Assembly: GCA_963210315.1 (NCBI GenBank)
Contig: OY723270.1
Span: 496,001 to 560,000, forward strand
DNA: 64,000 nucleotides
Source: Rhynchopus euleeides
Taxonomy: Eukaryota; Euglenozoa; Diplonemea; Diplonemida; Diplonemidae
Reading direction: 5' to 3'
Below are positions 42,755-51,885 of the stretch, piece by piece; the stretch's first letter is position 1; each line of letters starts with the position of its first letter. The translations under genes and the position numbers were made by a program. The notes beneath the pieces were generated by a model that searched no databases, was not told the DNA's origin, and saw only the letters and a program-made list of their open reading frames with translations.

Positions 42755-43045
42755 TGCCAGGCCCATCAGGGGCATCGCATCGCATCGACCGGCACACCCT
42801 GTGGTGTGACGTGGCTGTCTTCTCAAGGAGCCGGCATCCTTGCAGCGTTTGGAGGAGCCCTTCAGGAGGCATCACTCAGGGACCAACAGCATCTCAACCG
42901 CTTGGCGGGAGACCCCCTTATGGGGCTGCACCCGTGCACCGACGACCCAACACGCTAAGCGGGAGAACCCCTCAGGGAGACTCACCCCGACCCGATAGCA
43001 CGCCGCTTCTCCAGTGGAAGAGCCCCATCAGGGGGCATCGTTCCG
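42755..43045. repeat. Row of short hairpins at the 3' end of the YR element
   Basis: Five stem-loops about 50 to 100 bases apart: GCCCATCAGGGGC (42761), GAGCCCTTCAGGAGGC (42855), GACCCCCTTATGGGGC (42911), GAACCCCTCAGGGAG (42965), GAGCCCCATCAGGGGGC (43019). Two units share CGCTNNGCGGGAGAMCCCC. They cover the end of the RT/RNase H frame and the 3' untranslated part. They may be RNA structural signals of the element. Confidence 0.55.
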
Positions 43046-44757
43046 GACTTGCGTTTCCTCTGGTCCCCGCAGGCAGTCGGGGCACCCCCGGTCGGTGGCA
43101 GCGTCTGCACTTCGCTTGGGTCCGTAGGCACCGTGCTTCTCAGGGGCACGCGGCATCCCATCTCCCCCCGGGGGAACCGGGAGAACCGATCCGCAGGGTT
43201 CAACGACGTATGTACATATCTCGCGGCGAAGGAGCATCCCGCATTGCTCAATGTGGAGACGATCTGCCCGATCACTTTCCCTGCCCAACCATCTAAGGAG
43301 TAGCCCGCGTTCACTCCCTGAACGACAGCGGTGTTGTCGATGAAAAGCACAATGTGGCATGGCGTCTCCAGCCATCTGACACAGAAGCCGGCCAAGCGTG
43401 CTGCAGCGTGCAGCTCCTTGTGATATATGGGGAGGCCGGCCACATCAGGCGGGAACGGCCCGTAGAAACCATGATTGTCGACCACACAGCCCCACCCGGA
43501 GCTGCTGGCATCCGAAAAAACCGCGACCTGCCTGGTCAGAGGGGGTTGCCACATCTGCCACTCGTTCAGCTCAAGCGTTGCCAGCTCGGTCCTCATGACT
43601 TGCCTGCATTCGATGGGGAGGAGCGCCGGAGCATCCCAGAAACCGCCGGTCATCTCGCCCGCCTCTGCTCGCCCGGCTCTCGCCGTGTCAGACATCCAAC
43701 GAAGGATGGTTGTGAGGTGCGCCAGCCGGAGTTTGAGTACATGTGCCCTCCAGACCAGGCAGCCGCACAGCCGCCACCACAGCCGCATTGGGAGGTGACC
43801 CTCCATATCCAGTTCGCGGGCAGCATCACGCACCTTCTCGACCCACGCAGGGGCCAGTCTCCAGCATTTGTCCCGCAGGTCAAGCTCCATGCCGAGGAAT
43901 TCCCCCCGACTGCGTATTGGGGTAGTGTCGCCGATGATCACCCGATACCGCCCGCACAGGGCCCGGAACGACTCCGCAGCTCGTTGTAACAGCGCCGCAG
44001 ATGTGGAGGCGAACAGCACGTTGTCTACCCATGTGATGTGGTCCACCCCACTCGCTGCAGCCCCCGCCAGTGTTACCGATGTTGCCTGTGCTAGTTGGGG
44101 ACTGCCCGTGTAGCCCATGGCCAGGCGACGCATGCGCAAAACCTTGTTTCCCGCCCTGAAGGAGAAGAACCGTCGTGACTCAGCAGGGAGCTCCAGCTGG
44201 AAAAAAAATTGGCAAAGTCAAAGTCGCAGAAAAGGGTGTTGCGCATCATGGTGTCGATGATCTCGGCGTAGGACGGGAGGTGGCACGGAGGCAGGGACAC
44301 AGACGCCAGACACAGGTTCAGCTGCTTGCAACTCAGGATAAAGCGCAGGAAACCCGCCCGCTTCTTTGCGACGGTGAATGCCCCCGAGTAGAGGGGCCTC
44401 GGTGAGGCTTTAGAATCCTGTCGAGGCGCTGGTTCGGCGATGTGCCCGTTCAGAAGGTCCGGCACCAGAGGCGTGAGGAGTGCGTTCGTGGGGCCCCGCA
44501 TCCTACCACTCTGTTCCGTTGCATGCTGCTTCAGAAAGTCTGGGGAGATACATCGGAAGTGTCGGGCTAGGTCGGGGAAATCAGCGAGGAGGGTCGAGGT
44601 ATCGATGGGGTCCGAGGGCGCAGGGCTGATCTGGCCATCATAACAGGCTTTTGGAGCGCGCGTGCCGCTAGTCGAATCAAACCAGGCCGCCGCATAGTCG
44701 TACCCCCGGAGCAGCCGGGTCAGCGTGACAGCCACTCCGTCGCCCCCGCTGACACCA
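42982..44757 (-). CDS. Reverse transcriptase / RNase H of the YR element (frame change inside)
   Basis: The N-terminal RT part reads in one frame (about 44757-44205: GAFTVAKKRAGFLRFILSCK, YAEIIDTM, FCDFDFANFF). At an eight-T run (44203-44210) the frame changes and continues to 42982: LAMGYTGSPQLAQATS, then the catalytic box ITWVDNVLFA, where the usual YxDD is WVDN. A DIRS-type RNase H follows with VAVFSDASSSGWGCVV, a Glu in KELHAAARL, FIDNTAVV and YVHTSLNPADRFSR. The C-terminus is a proline-rich tail. The domain begins before the recombinase stop (44720), so the genes overlap and RT may need frameshifting or re-initiation. Loss of one T in the run is the simplest mutation; a slippery site is the alternative. 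The Asn in the catalytic box would be expected to impair polymerase activity. Confidence 0.8.
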
Positions 44758-45658
44758 CCGTTGAGCCCCACGTGGTTCGATCCGTGTACTGCCGGGTTGT
44801 CTCCACGTTGCGATGGCGGCCCAGGGCCTGGGCTGCCTGCTCTCCTGCTATCTCTGCCGTGTGGGAGAGGGTGGCGTGTCGCACAAGGTGGGGCGTCACC
44901 CCGAGGTGGGTCTTCGTAAAGCTGAGGTATGTCCGGTACTCCAACTCGGGGAACACGTAGCCCTCGGGGGTTGTGCTTCCCACCCTGTTGAGGAGACTGC
45001 TCGCCACCTCCGCCGATCGGGGAAAGCTCAGTGTTTGTCCGAGGGACTTGCGATCTGTCTTGCCGCCCGCCAAGGTGATCACGATCCTCTCCCCCTGCAC
45101 CCGCACATGCTTCGCCCGAAGCCGGACCAGGTCCACAAACCGTGCACCGATACTGACCTGAAGCAACAGGGCGTGATGATCGACTGTCTGGCCCGACCTC
45201 GCTGCACTGAGGATGGTAGCCACCGGGGGTGTCGCTGCCCGCTTGGCCTCCAGCCGGTCGAACTCTTTGAACAGGGGGCTCAGGCCCTTCGTGTACGCCG
45301 ACACCTGACCCACCCGTGCCATTCTGTAGAACGTAATTGCTTGATTTGCTGACGAGGCCTGGAAGTGGCCCTGTTGCATCTTCCATTCCACCCACATCAG
45401 ATACGCCATGTCGTTGCCAATGGTGGGATCGTGGGCCTGAAGGGTGCTCCGAAAGGCATCCGCCCTCTTCAGCACCGAGAGGAAAGGCTGAGGGGAGGCG
45501 TATGCGCTGCGTATCCTCTTCAACGTCAGGTCCTTCAGATCCTCGATCGCGTCCGGTTCGATCCCTTCTTTCTTTCGCGACTTGATACGGTCGAAGACCG
45601 GCCGCCACTGCTCGTACACAGGGGGAGGGGGGGGAGGGTTTGCCAGGGTTGGAGTCAT
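44720..45658 (-). CDS. Tyrosine recombinase of the YR element
   Basis: An intact 312-residue frame from ATG 45658. The N-terminal half is helical and matches the fragment in element 2 (LTLKRIRSAYASPQPFLSVLKRADAF versus the fragment's LKRATWRTQAQ and FLSVIRRAEAF). The catalytic set is complete: Arg in GARFVDLVRLR, Lys in GGKTDRKS, HLVRH (His-x-x-Arg), GRHRN and the nucleophile in TRQYTD. Such enzymes join a circular cDNA copy into the genome through a covalent phosphotyrosine, without duplicating the target. The gene lies 88 bases after ORF1 and overlaps the start of RT. Confidence 0.92.
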   Translation of the reverse strand: MTPTLANPPPPPPVYEQWRPVFDRIKSRKKEGIEPDAIEDLKDLTLKRIRSAYASPQPFLSVLKRADAFRSTLQAHDPTIGNDMAYLMWVEWKMQQGHFQASSANQAITFYRMARVGQVSAYTKGLSPLFKEFDRLEAKRAATPPVATILSAARSGQTVDHHALLLQVSIGARFVDLVRLRAKHVRVQGERIVITLAGGKTDRKSLGQTLSFPRSAEVASSLLNRVGSTTPEGYVFPELEYRTYLSFTKTHLGVTPHLVRHATLSHTAEIAGEQAAQALGRHRNVETTRQYTDRTTWGSTVVSAGATEWLSR

Positions 45659-45746
45659 GCACGGGGCGGGGGGATGGAGTTGGGGGGGTGGGGGGAGGGG
45701 TTGAGGGGAGGGGAGGGAGGGACAAGGAGGGAGGCACAGGCGGCTG

Positions 45747-46784
45747 TCACTTTCCCGCCTGCCGAGGGCCCCTGTTGTTGAACAGCTGGATGGGGCGCCT
45801 CTGCGGGTAGGGGTTGCTGCGGTGTTGATGGTGGGGCGGCGGGGGTGCAGGCTTCGCCTCCTTTGCCTCCTTTGCCTTCAGGTCGCTCGCTGCGACTGCC
45901 CGTGCGTCTCCTTCAATTCGAACCTGCCATTCCGCAGAGAACTTGGTCCAAGCCATGCGCTTGGCCTTGTCCTCGTAGTGTCTCCTCGCCCCCAAACCGA
46001 GCGAACCCAGTTTGATGGCTTGGAGGGTCACTACATTTTTATGCAACAGCTCCATGGCCGTGCTGTCTGGGGCCGCCCCGTCCCGGCACATCCTGAATCC
46101 CAAATCCAGGTTGTCGAATGCCGTAAGGCCTTCCCGCACATGGAAAGCGTTGGGGTCGCCATTCTGCAGGCCCGACTCGTTGAACGACACCGCACACTTG
46201 GAGCGCAGCATCATCCGGCCGGCCTCGCTCTGCACCGCAGACGTCCACGTGACAACCCGCTGGATGTCAATGGCACCCACATCACGGCTAGCCCTGTCCC
46301 GGCGCAGCTCAGCCTCCAGGTTGGTCACCTTCCTCACCATGAGGAGGATCACTTCCTTCAGCCTCTGCGAGTCCATGTCATCCAGGAACTCCAGGTTTCC
46401 CCATCCCTCAGTATTGTGGCCGGCACCATCAGGGTGCACAGTCACTGGTGGGAGGAGCCCCGCCTCCGGGCGGGGCTCGCTCTTGGACCCCTCATGGATT
46501 CAAGAGCAGACGGGGCACACACGCCTCCCGTCCTCCCTGGCCACCTGGAACGCCCGCAGCGTTCCTTCCGGGAGGAGCTGTTCCATACAGCTGGTGTACT
46601 CCCCGAGGCCACACACCGCACAGTTCCCTGCAACCGGCCCATCATGGGCGGTGGTGCATTCGGGGAACGCGCACCCTTCCTTAGGTGCCACCGGCTCGTA
46701 CCCGTTCACCAATTGGAGAGGCATCAGGTTGTCTACATCGATGTCGCGCACTCTGAAGCGCTCGGCAGTCCTTGGGGCAGCCAT
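45747..46784 (-). CDS. ORF1 (Cys-rich gag-like protein) with one in-frame TGA
   Basis: From ATG 46784 the frame runs 345 codons to the stop at 45747, interrupted once by TGA at 46500-46502. The first part has paired cysteines and histidine (CAFPECTTAHDG, NCAVCGLGEYTSC, RRVCPVCS), a zinc-binding pattern. The second has a helical segment (QRLKEVILLMVRKVTNLEAE) and a basic Pro/Arg-rich tail typical of nucleic-acid-binding gag proteins. The homologous protein in element 2 is 348 residues with no stop. The TGA is followed 21 bases later by a perfect 10-bp hairpin (46455-46478). It could be a simple nonsense mutation or a programmed readthrough site. Confidence 0.75.
46455..46478 (-). promoter_or_regulatory. 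Perfect 10-bp hairpin downstream of the ORF1 TGA
   Basis: GAGCCCCGCC-TCCG-GGCGGGGCTC, ten G-C-rich pairs and a four-base loop, inside the ORF1 reading frame. Position relative to the TGA resembles stimulators of stop-codon readthrough. Function not shown. Confidence 0.4.
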
Positions 46785-46848
46785 GGTGTGAGTGCGGGTG
46801 TGTGTGTGTGAGGGGGAAAATGTGTTGCACAAGCGGATCTTTTTGTTT

Positions 46849-46930
46849 GTGCGCACCTGTACGTGTATGGGTGTCCATACGTGCGCTGCCAACAGTCTTT
46901 TTTACCGTGACCTGAGCAGGTTATAGCAAA
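46849..46930 (+). repeat. Direct terminal repeat (5' side of the YR element)
   Basis: Identical in sequence and orientation to 42243-42325. It lies 65 bases upstream of the ORF1 start and may carry the promoter. The GCGCAC...GTGCGC outer arms and GTATGG/CCATAC inner arms can fold into a cruciform. Confidence 0.88.
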
Positions 46931-48940
46931 ACACAACGCACCCACGTCGGGGAGGGGCTGCGATGCTGGAAAGGGGATTTTGAGTCCCGCAGGGGATGCG
47001 TTAGAGTTCTATCTGCAAGTATATAGCTGGTGGGGTGGGGGGGTTGGATGGCAACACCCGCGTTAAAAAAATGGCAAAAAAACAATCATAGAACCCCATG
47101 ACATACACCAGACTTGTTCTCAAGTTGCCGGCAAGAACCCCGTTTATTTTGACCGAGAGGTCCTAGAGAGAGTGAGAGAGAGAGAGAGAGAGAGGGGGGG
47201 GTGAAGGCGCTCAGAGGAGGATTGGCATAGGGGGTCTTCGCTGGTCGGTATCCTTCGTCAACCTTCGTCAGTTTTTCAGCCAATTCAACTGGAAATGCAC
47301 TAAAATGCACTGACGATCACGATCACCCCCGTAGCGAAGACCCCCATAGAGTGAGGTTAATTGATTTGTTCTGCTCATCTACATCCCATTCGTTATCAAC
47401 ACTCCATGACCTGGGGTGGAGTTGGGCTGCGGAGCGCCGGGTGTTGGGTATTGGTGCTCCTCTGGTAGCGCAGAAGCCACGACAACCGTCTGTGAGGGGG
47501 GGAGGGGGGGGTTGAAACACTCCTTCCCCGCCCTCCCCCTCCCCGTGTCTCCAGTGTGCGGATGCCTGTCCTCAGGCATTCATTGCATCGGGACACACAC
47601 ACACCCATGCGGACATCTTATTGTATGTGGGGTCGTCGCGATCTCACAAGCTTTCCGCAAAGAAAAAGAGAAAGCTGTTGTTTGTGCGCCAAATCCGGGC
47701 AAAACAAAAGCAACTCCGCAGCCTGATGAGGAGGTTGAATTTGTTGCCCAAAGCGCTGCCTACTATCTTTTTGACACTGACAGGTTCCCTGTTGTGTTAA
47801 AAAAAGATAAGGCTGTTGTTTGTGCGCCAAATCCGGACAGGAGCCCTCGTTTGCAGTAATTAATACACACCGGCGGTTACCCCCCCCCCCCTCCAATCTC
47901 CCAACGCACCCTCCCCACCCCCAAAAAAATATAACGTGGCGAAGACGGCCACCTTTCCTTGACATCCACCCTCCCATCCCCTCCCCTCCCCTCGTGCAGG
48001 TTGACACACCCCACACCCACCCCAACCTACGTTTGCTGTTACCTCCAGAAGCAAGCTGGACCGCCTGCCACACTGAGAGGCCTTCTCACCGCACCCCCAC
48101 CACTCCACCACCCACCACCACCACTTGGGCCAGGCCTGGCTTGATTCATCCAGACGTGTGGGATGTCCCGGGTGGGATATGAAAAAATGGGTTAGCCCGT
48201 CTGTTCCGACTGCATATGGCCAACGTTGGCACACGAGTGCTCAAGCCAGTCGATTGGTGGTGTGTTTTTGAAGCCAGGGTTTGCGCGGGGGTTTTGCAGT
48301 GGCGAGGAGAGGACTACTGTGGCTGGGGCACGTGACTTTGCCAGAGTTTTCCCGAAACACTTCCATCGCGTGTTTTGGGAGGTCATGCCTGTCGGGATAA
48401 GAAGCCGCCCTCAACTCTCCCACCGCCCACCTGCCGATCGCCGCACACATGCCTCTTCTTCTGTTTGGTGGATACTGTCCCCCTCCAACGCCCTCTGGTG
48501 CCCCCTATCCACTGCTACTCCGAACCTGTAGCCTCTAAAGCAGGGGAAAAGATAGCGGTGGGGCTAGGGGGGCTAGCCCCAGTTGGCGGGCTGAGCGGCG
48601 GATTAGGTGGGGGTAGCCGCCCTCACTATAAAAAAAAAAGCCGATCGCCATACCTGAATGTTGCCCGGTATGAGTATAAGGATTTTCAGAATTGCCAATA
48701 ATTTTTTTTTCTTGGTGGTTCAGGCCCAAATGGTGTGAACAAATATTTCCGGAGAAAGAAAAATACCATGGCGTGAGCCACGGATCCCAATGATGCAAAT
48801 AAACGCATTTTCGGGAGGAGGAAAAAATGGACCAAAAATGGGGCCCGGGCGGGCCAGCCCATGGGGCCTGGCCCATGTCCTCAGTGTCTGTCATTGAATC
48901 TCTGGTTTTGAGGCGACGATCCAGCCCGCACTGACGAGCC
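46931..48940. other. Spacer with microsatellite and SINE-like copies
   Basis: A GA microsatellite (47165-47202) and C/G runs. SINE-like family 2 appears twice in tandem (47672-47790 complete, 47808-47858 partial). No gene supported; a short frame near 48200-48450 has no recognisable features. Confidence 0.6.
47672..47858 (+). repeat. SINE-like family 2, one full and one partial tandem copy
   Basis: GTTTGTGCGCCAAATCCGGG begins both. The full copy continues CAACTCCGCAGCCTGATGAG, TTGTTGCCCAAAGCGCTGCC and ends after GACACTGACAGG. The second copy joins CAAATCCGG directly to ACAGGAGCCCT, an internal deletion. Confidence 0.78.
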
Positions 48941-49920
48941 TTGGCGCCCTCATCGAACCCTTGGGCGCAATTTACGCAAGTTCAGGAAGATGGACTATAC
49001 CGCACAAGGAACAGATGTTCAGTACCGTGGCCTCCGGCGGCTGGGGGGCTCCGCCCCCCAGACCCCCGCGTGACGTATGCCTGTCGACCAAGCCCTTTGG
49101 GATCACATCAGGTCATGGAATCCAGAGACCGCCCAGGAGGACGCACCAATCCAGAGACCGCCCTCAGGAGGACGCACCCAACTCACCACAGAATCTGGAC
49201 CCCACAAGGAACAGGTGTTCGCTACCGTGGCCTCCGGCGGCTGGGGGGCTCCGCCCCCCAGACCCCCCTGTGGACCACCTCTAAGGGTGCACCACTCTCT
49301 TCTCCAGGGGCAAACTGCATATTCCCACGTTTTCTCGTGTTTCTGTACGGGGTCTAATAAAAGATGGACTCATCCGCAGAACACGTCCGGGGGCACCATG
49401 GATTCCAATGTTCCGAAACATGCCGTTTTCGGGGGTTTTCGGGTCACCTGCGGTGCGCACGGCCCGAAAAATGGGGTGAAACAGGTCACGAAAACCAAGA
49501 AAAAATTGAGTATAAGTACCGGGTTTTTGGCCACTTTTTGTCAGAATAAGCTTCAGGTATGCCGATCGCCCATGATTGCTGGTGGGGGTGGTTTGGGTTT
49601 CCACCCCCCATAGAAGAGCGTCAACCCGGTTACACTGGTTCGACGGTCGACGTCGAAGAGAGCATGATTTTACAGGAACAGATGCTCACTACCGTGGCCT
49701 CCGGCGGCTGGGGGGCTCCGCCCCCCAGACCCCCCTGGATCCTTCGATACCCAGTAGGTCAGGGAATCCAACCGCTCCAGTAGCCTCAGGCCTCAGGAGG
49801 ACGCGCCAACTCACACAGAATCTACGCCCACAATGAACAGATGTTCACTACCGTGGCCTCTGGCGGCTGGGGGGCTCCGCCCCCCAGACCCCCATGTAGC
49901 GTGTGCCCGTCTAGTAACCA
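48941..49920. repeat. Hairpin/GTCGAC array element, copy B
   Basis: Four copies (near 49013, 49208, 49678, 49836) of a unit reading ACAGATGTTCACTACCGTGG, CCTCCGGCGG, then CTGGGGGG-CTCCG-CCCCCCAG, a perfect 8-bp hairpin. Between them are AGGAGGACGC and CCAACTCACACAGAATCT spacers. A GTCGAC-containing palindrome lies near 49640-49660. Parts and junction are the reverse of copy A (2250-3004), 46 kb away. Confidence 0.8.
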
Positions 49921-49984
49921 AGTCCTTGCGAGATAGCTCTCTCTCTGCCCCTCTCAACTGCTGGGGTCGAGAGGGTGTTCAGTT

Positions 49985-50232
49985 TGATGAAATGGGTGAA
50001 ACCATGTCTCAGAGGCTCCCTCCTCGACCTGACGATGGAGAGCCTGCTTCTGATCGACGCTGAGGGGGTATCACACAGGCAGCGATGGGGCAGTACGTGG
50101 CACGTTTCCTCAGTAAGCCGCGCACTCTCAAGTACAGTACATTCAAGGAGTTGCAGGAGTGCATGATTGCAGCGAGGAGCTGGAGAGAGTCGACACCATC
50201 GGTGACAACTACCGGGGTGCAAACTGACAAGT
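49985..50232 (+). pseudogene. Short coding remnant next to array copy B
   Basis: One frame reads MGETMSQRLPPRPDDGEPAS, a TGA, then GQYVARFLSKPRTLKYSTF and KELQECMIAARSWRES to a TAA at about 50230. The composition is protein-like. A GCGCGCGG-CGAAG-CCGCGCGC hairpin follows (50245-50270), like the one beside copy A. Probably a gag or pol scrap of the element carrying the arrays; family not recognised. Confidence 0.45.
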
Positions 50233-50275
50233 AAGTGCACGAGGCGCGCGGCGAAGCCGCGCGCGCGCTACCCCC

Positions 50276-51885
50276 ACCTAACCCCCACCTATTGGGCCCC
50301 GGTCAGAAAAGCTATCTTATGCCCTGCTCTAAAGTTAGGTTCTGAAAAAAATTGGAGCTACGTCTGCCCCTTCAGTGAGACCAACACAGCATCTTTATGC
50401 ACAGCCGGTCTCTCAAGGGTTAAAAGGGTGGGGAAGGGAGGGGGGTTAGGGGATGAGTCGTCATATTTTAAAGGTCTTTTTTGGTATTGGATTGCATGTC
50501 GTGGCGTGCCATACCCGTCACCCGCGATGGTGGGCCTTGCTATTGCAGGTCGCCAGCGATCCACAGTTCGCGTGAAACTGCCGGTCCCGGCAGTAGAACA
50601 TGTTTTTTTATAGATCCGAACGCTTTCCGTGAGCACGGCGCGTTTATCATAGAAATCGTACTCCTTTCACTTTGTTGTAGACACCCTGTCCAGCAACTGT
50701 GGGAGAACAGCTCCGGAGTACTTTTTACTGAGCGTCACACCTGCTATCTCAAGGCTGTGTTGAGGCCCTGTGAAATGGCATGAAGGTGCTAATCCAAAAG
50801 ATTCAGTCGTACAATTTCCTTCGTTACTTCGCGACTTCGCTACGCTTCGTCGCTCGTAACTAGTAAAAATGAAAACCAAGGATGGCCTTCGCCACAGGGT
50901 GACAATGGGTGACTTCGCTCTGTGTCAAACTGTGCCAGCTAGTCTCCCCTTTTCGTGAGGCGACTCACTTTTATGCACATCTGTGTGTTCTCTGAGCGAA
51001 TGCTCCCAATAAGGGCATTGTTTGGCGTATTTCCTGTTGGAACTCTCCTGGTGACAACTGACGAAGGTTGACGGAAACTCAATTGTGGTAGCGAAGACCC
51101 ACACCCACCCCACACCCACCCCCCAAAGGCAAAGGAAGGCTTCGCTGCCCGTCTCCCTCCCGTTTAGGTTTGGGCAAAGCGGCACTTCCCTCCCACACTG
51201 ATTCTCCGTTGACCTGCAGTGTGACGTGCCACAGCACCCCATCGCCTCCCCGCTCACCCCTTCCCTGCCGTTGCATCTTTTTTTCCACCTGACAAAACAA
51301 AGTCCCTGCTGTTGAAAAGAGGGAACACAACACGCCCATTCTGTGACGCAACAACGCTGCCGCGCCGACACAAACACACACACACATGCACATCTCAACC
51401 CGTTGCTAAATTCAATTGGGAGGCATCACCTCCGACACCCCTTGTTACCACACACACACACGTGTGTGTTGCACAACACACAGCCTTTAGCATGCCCACA
51501 CACACACACACATGACCCATTTTATAGCAGTGCACAGCACACCGAGCAGGCCTTGCTCTGGGTGTGATACTCACTGTCACCGTCACACCCACACACACCA
51601 ACCCTTTCCCCCCTTCCCCGTTACCTCCCCGACCCACACACCCCCCACTTAGCGCGGCCTGCCCTGGTTGCTCCACCCTGTGGCTGGCCCAAGCCCATAA
51701 CCCCACCCACCCACCACACAATGCGACATGGCACGGCATCTAAGAGACGCTGGGAGGGGGCGGGGCGGGCGGGAGTGGAGTGAGATCGCTATCTCCCTCC
51801 ATGCCTGCTGGCCGGCCTGGCGGCACGCAAGAGATTACCCTTGGTTGCCTCCCGCCGCTGTGGCTGGCCTGGGGCAGCAGCAGCG
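50276..51885. other. Spacer downstream of the cyclophilin gene
   Basis: A SINE-like family 1 full copy, CA-rich tracts (51370-51390, 51450-51515) and C-rich sequence near 51600-51720. No gene seen. Confidence 0.6.
50655..50870 (+). repeat. SINE-like family 1, full-length copy
   Basis: About 215 bases from ATCGTACTCCTTTCACTTTG to CGCTCGTAACTAGT with AAAAATGAAAA after it. Closely matches 39508-39722. Confidence 0.82.

Larger units (their letters stand above)
42243..46930 (-). mobile_element. Tyrosine-recombinase retroelement with VIPER/TATE-like gene order
   Basis: It is bounded by identical direct repeats (42243-42325, 46849-46930) and reads on the minus strand ORF1 (Cys-rich, gag-like), tyrosine recombinase, then RT and RNase H. 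DIRS and Ngaro elements normally place the recombinase last; recombinase before RT is known from trypanosomatid VIPER and TATE. No target duplication is seen, as expected for recombinase-mediated insertion. A related truncated element lies at about 58735-60370. One in-frame TGA and one frame change are present. Confidence 0.82.

Noticed and set aside
44760..45737. N-terminal extension of the RT frame upstream of the RT domain
   Set aside because: It overlaps the tyrosine recombinase in another frame and has Gly/Pro/Arg-rich shadow composition; only the part from about 44757 shows RT motifs.
49013..49900. CRISPR array
   Set aside because: The four repeat units are spaced unevenly (about 158 to 470 bases), flanks are themselves repeated, and the DNA is clearly eukaryotic.
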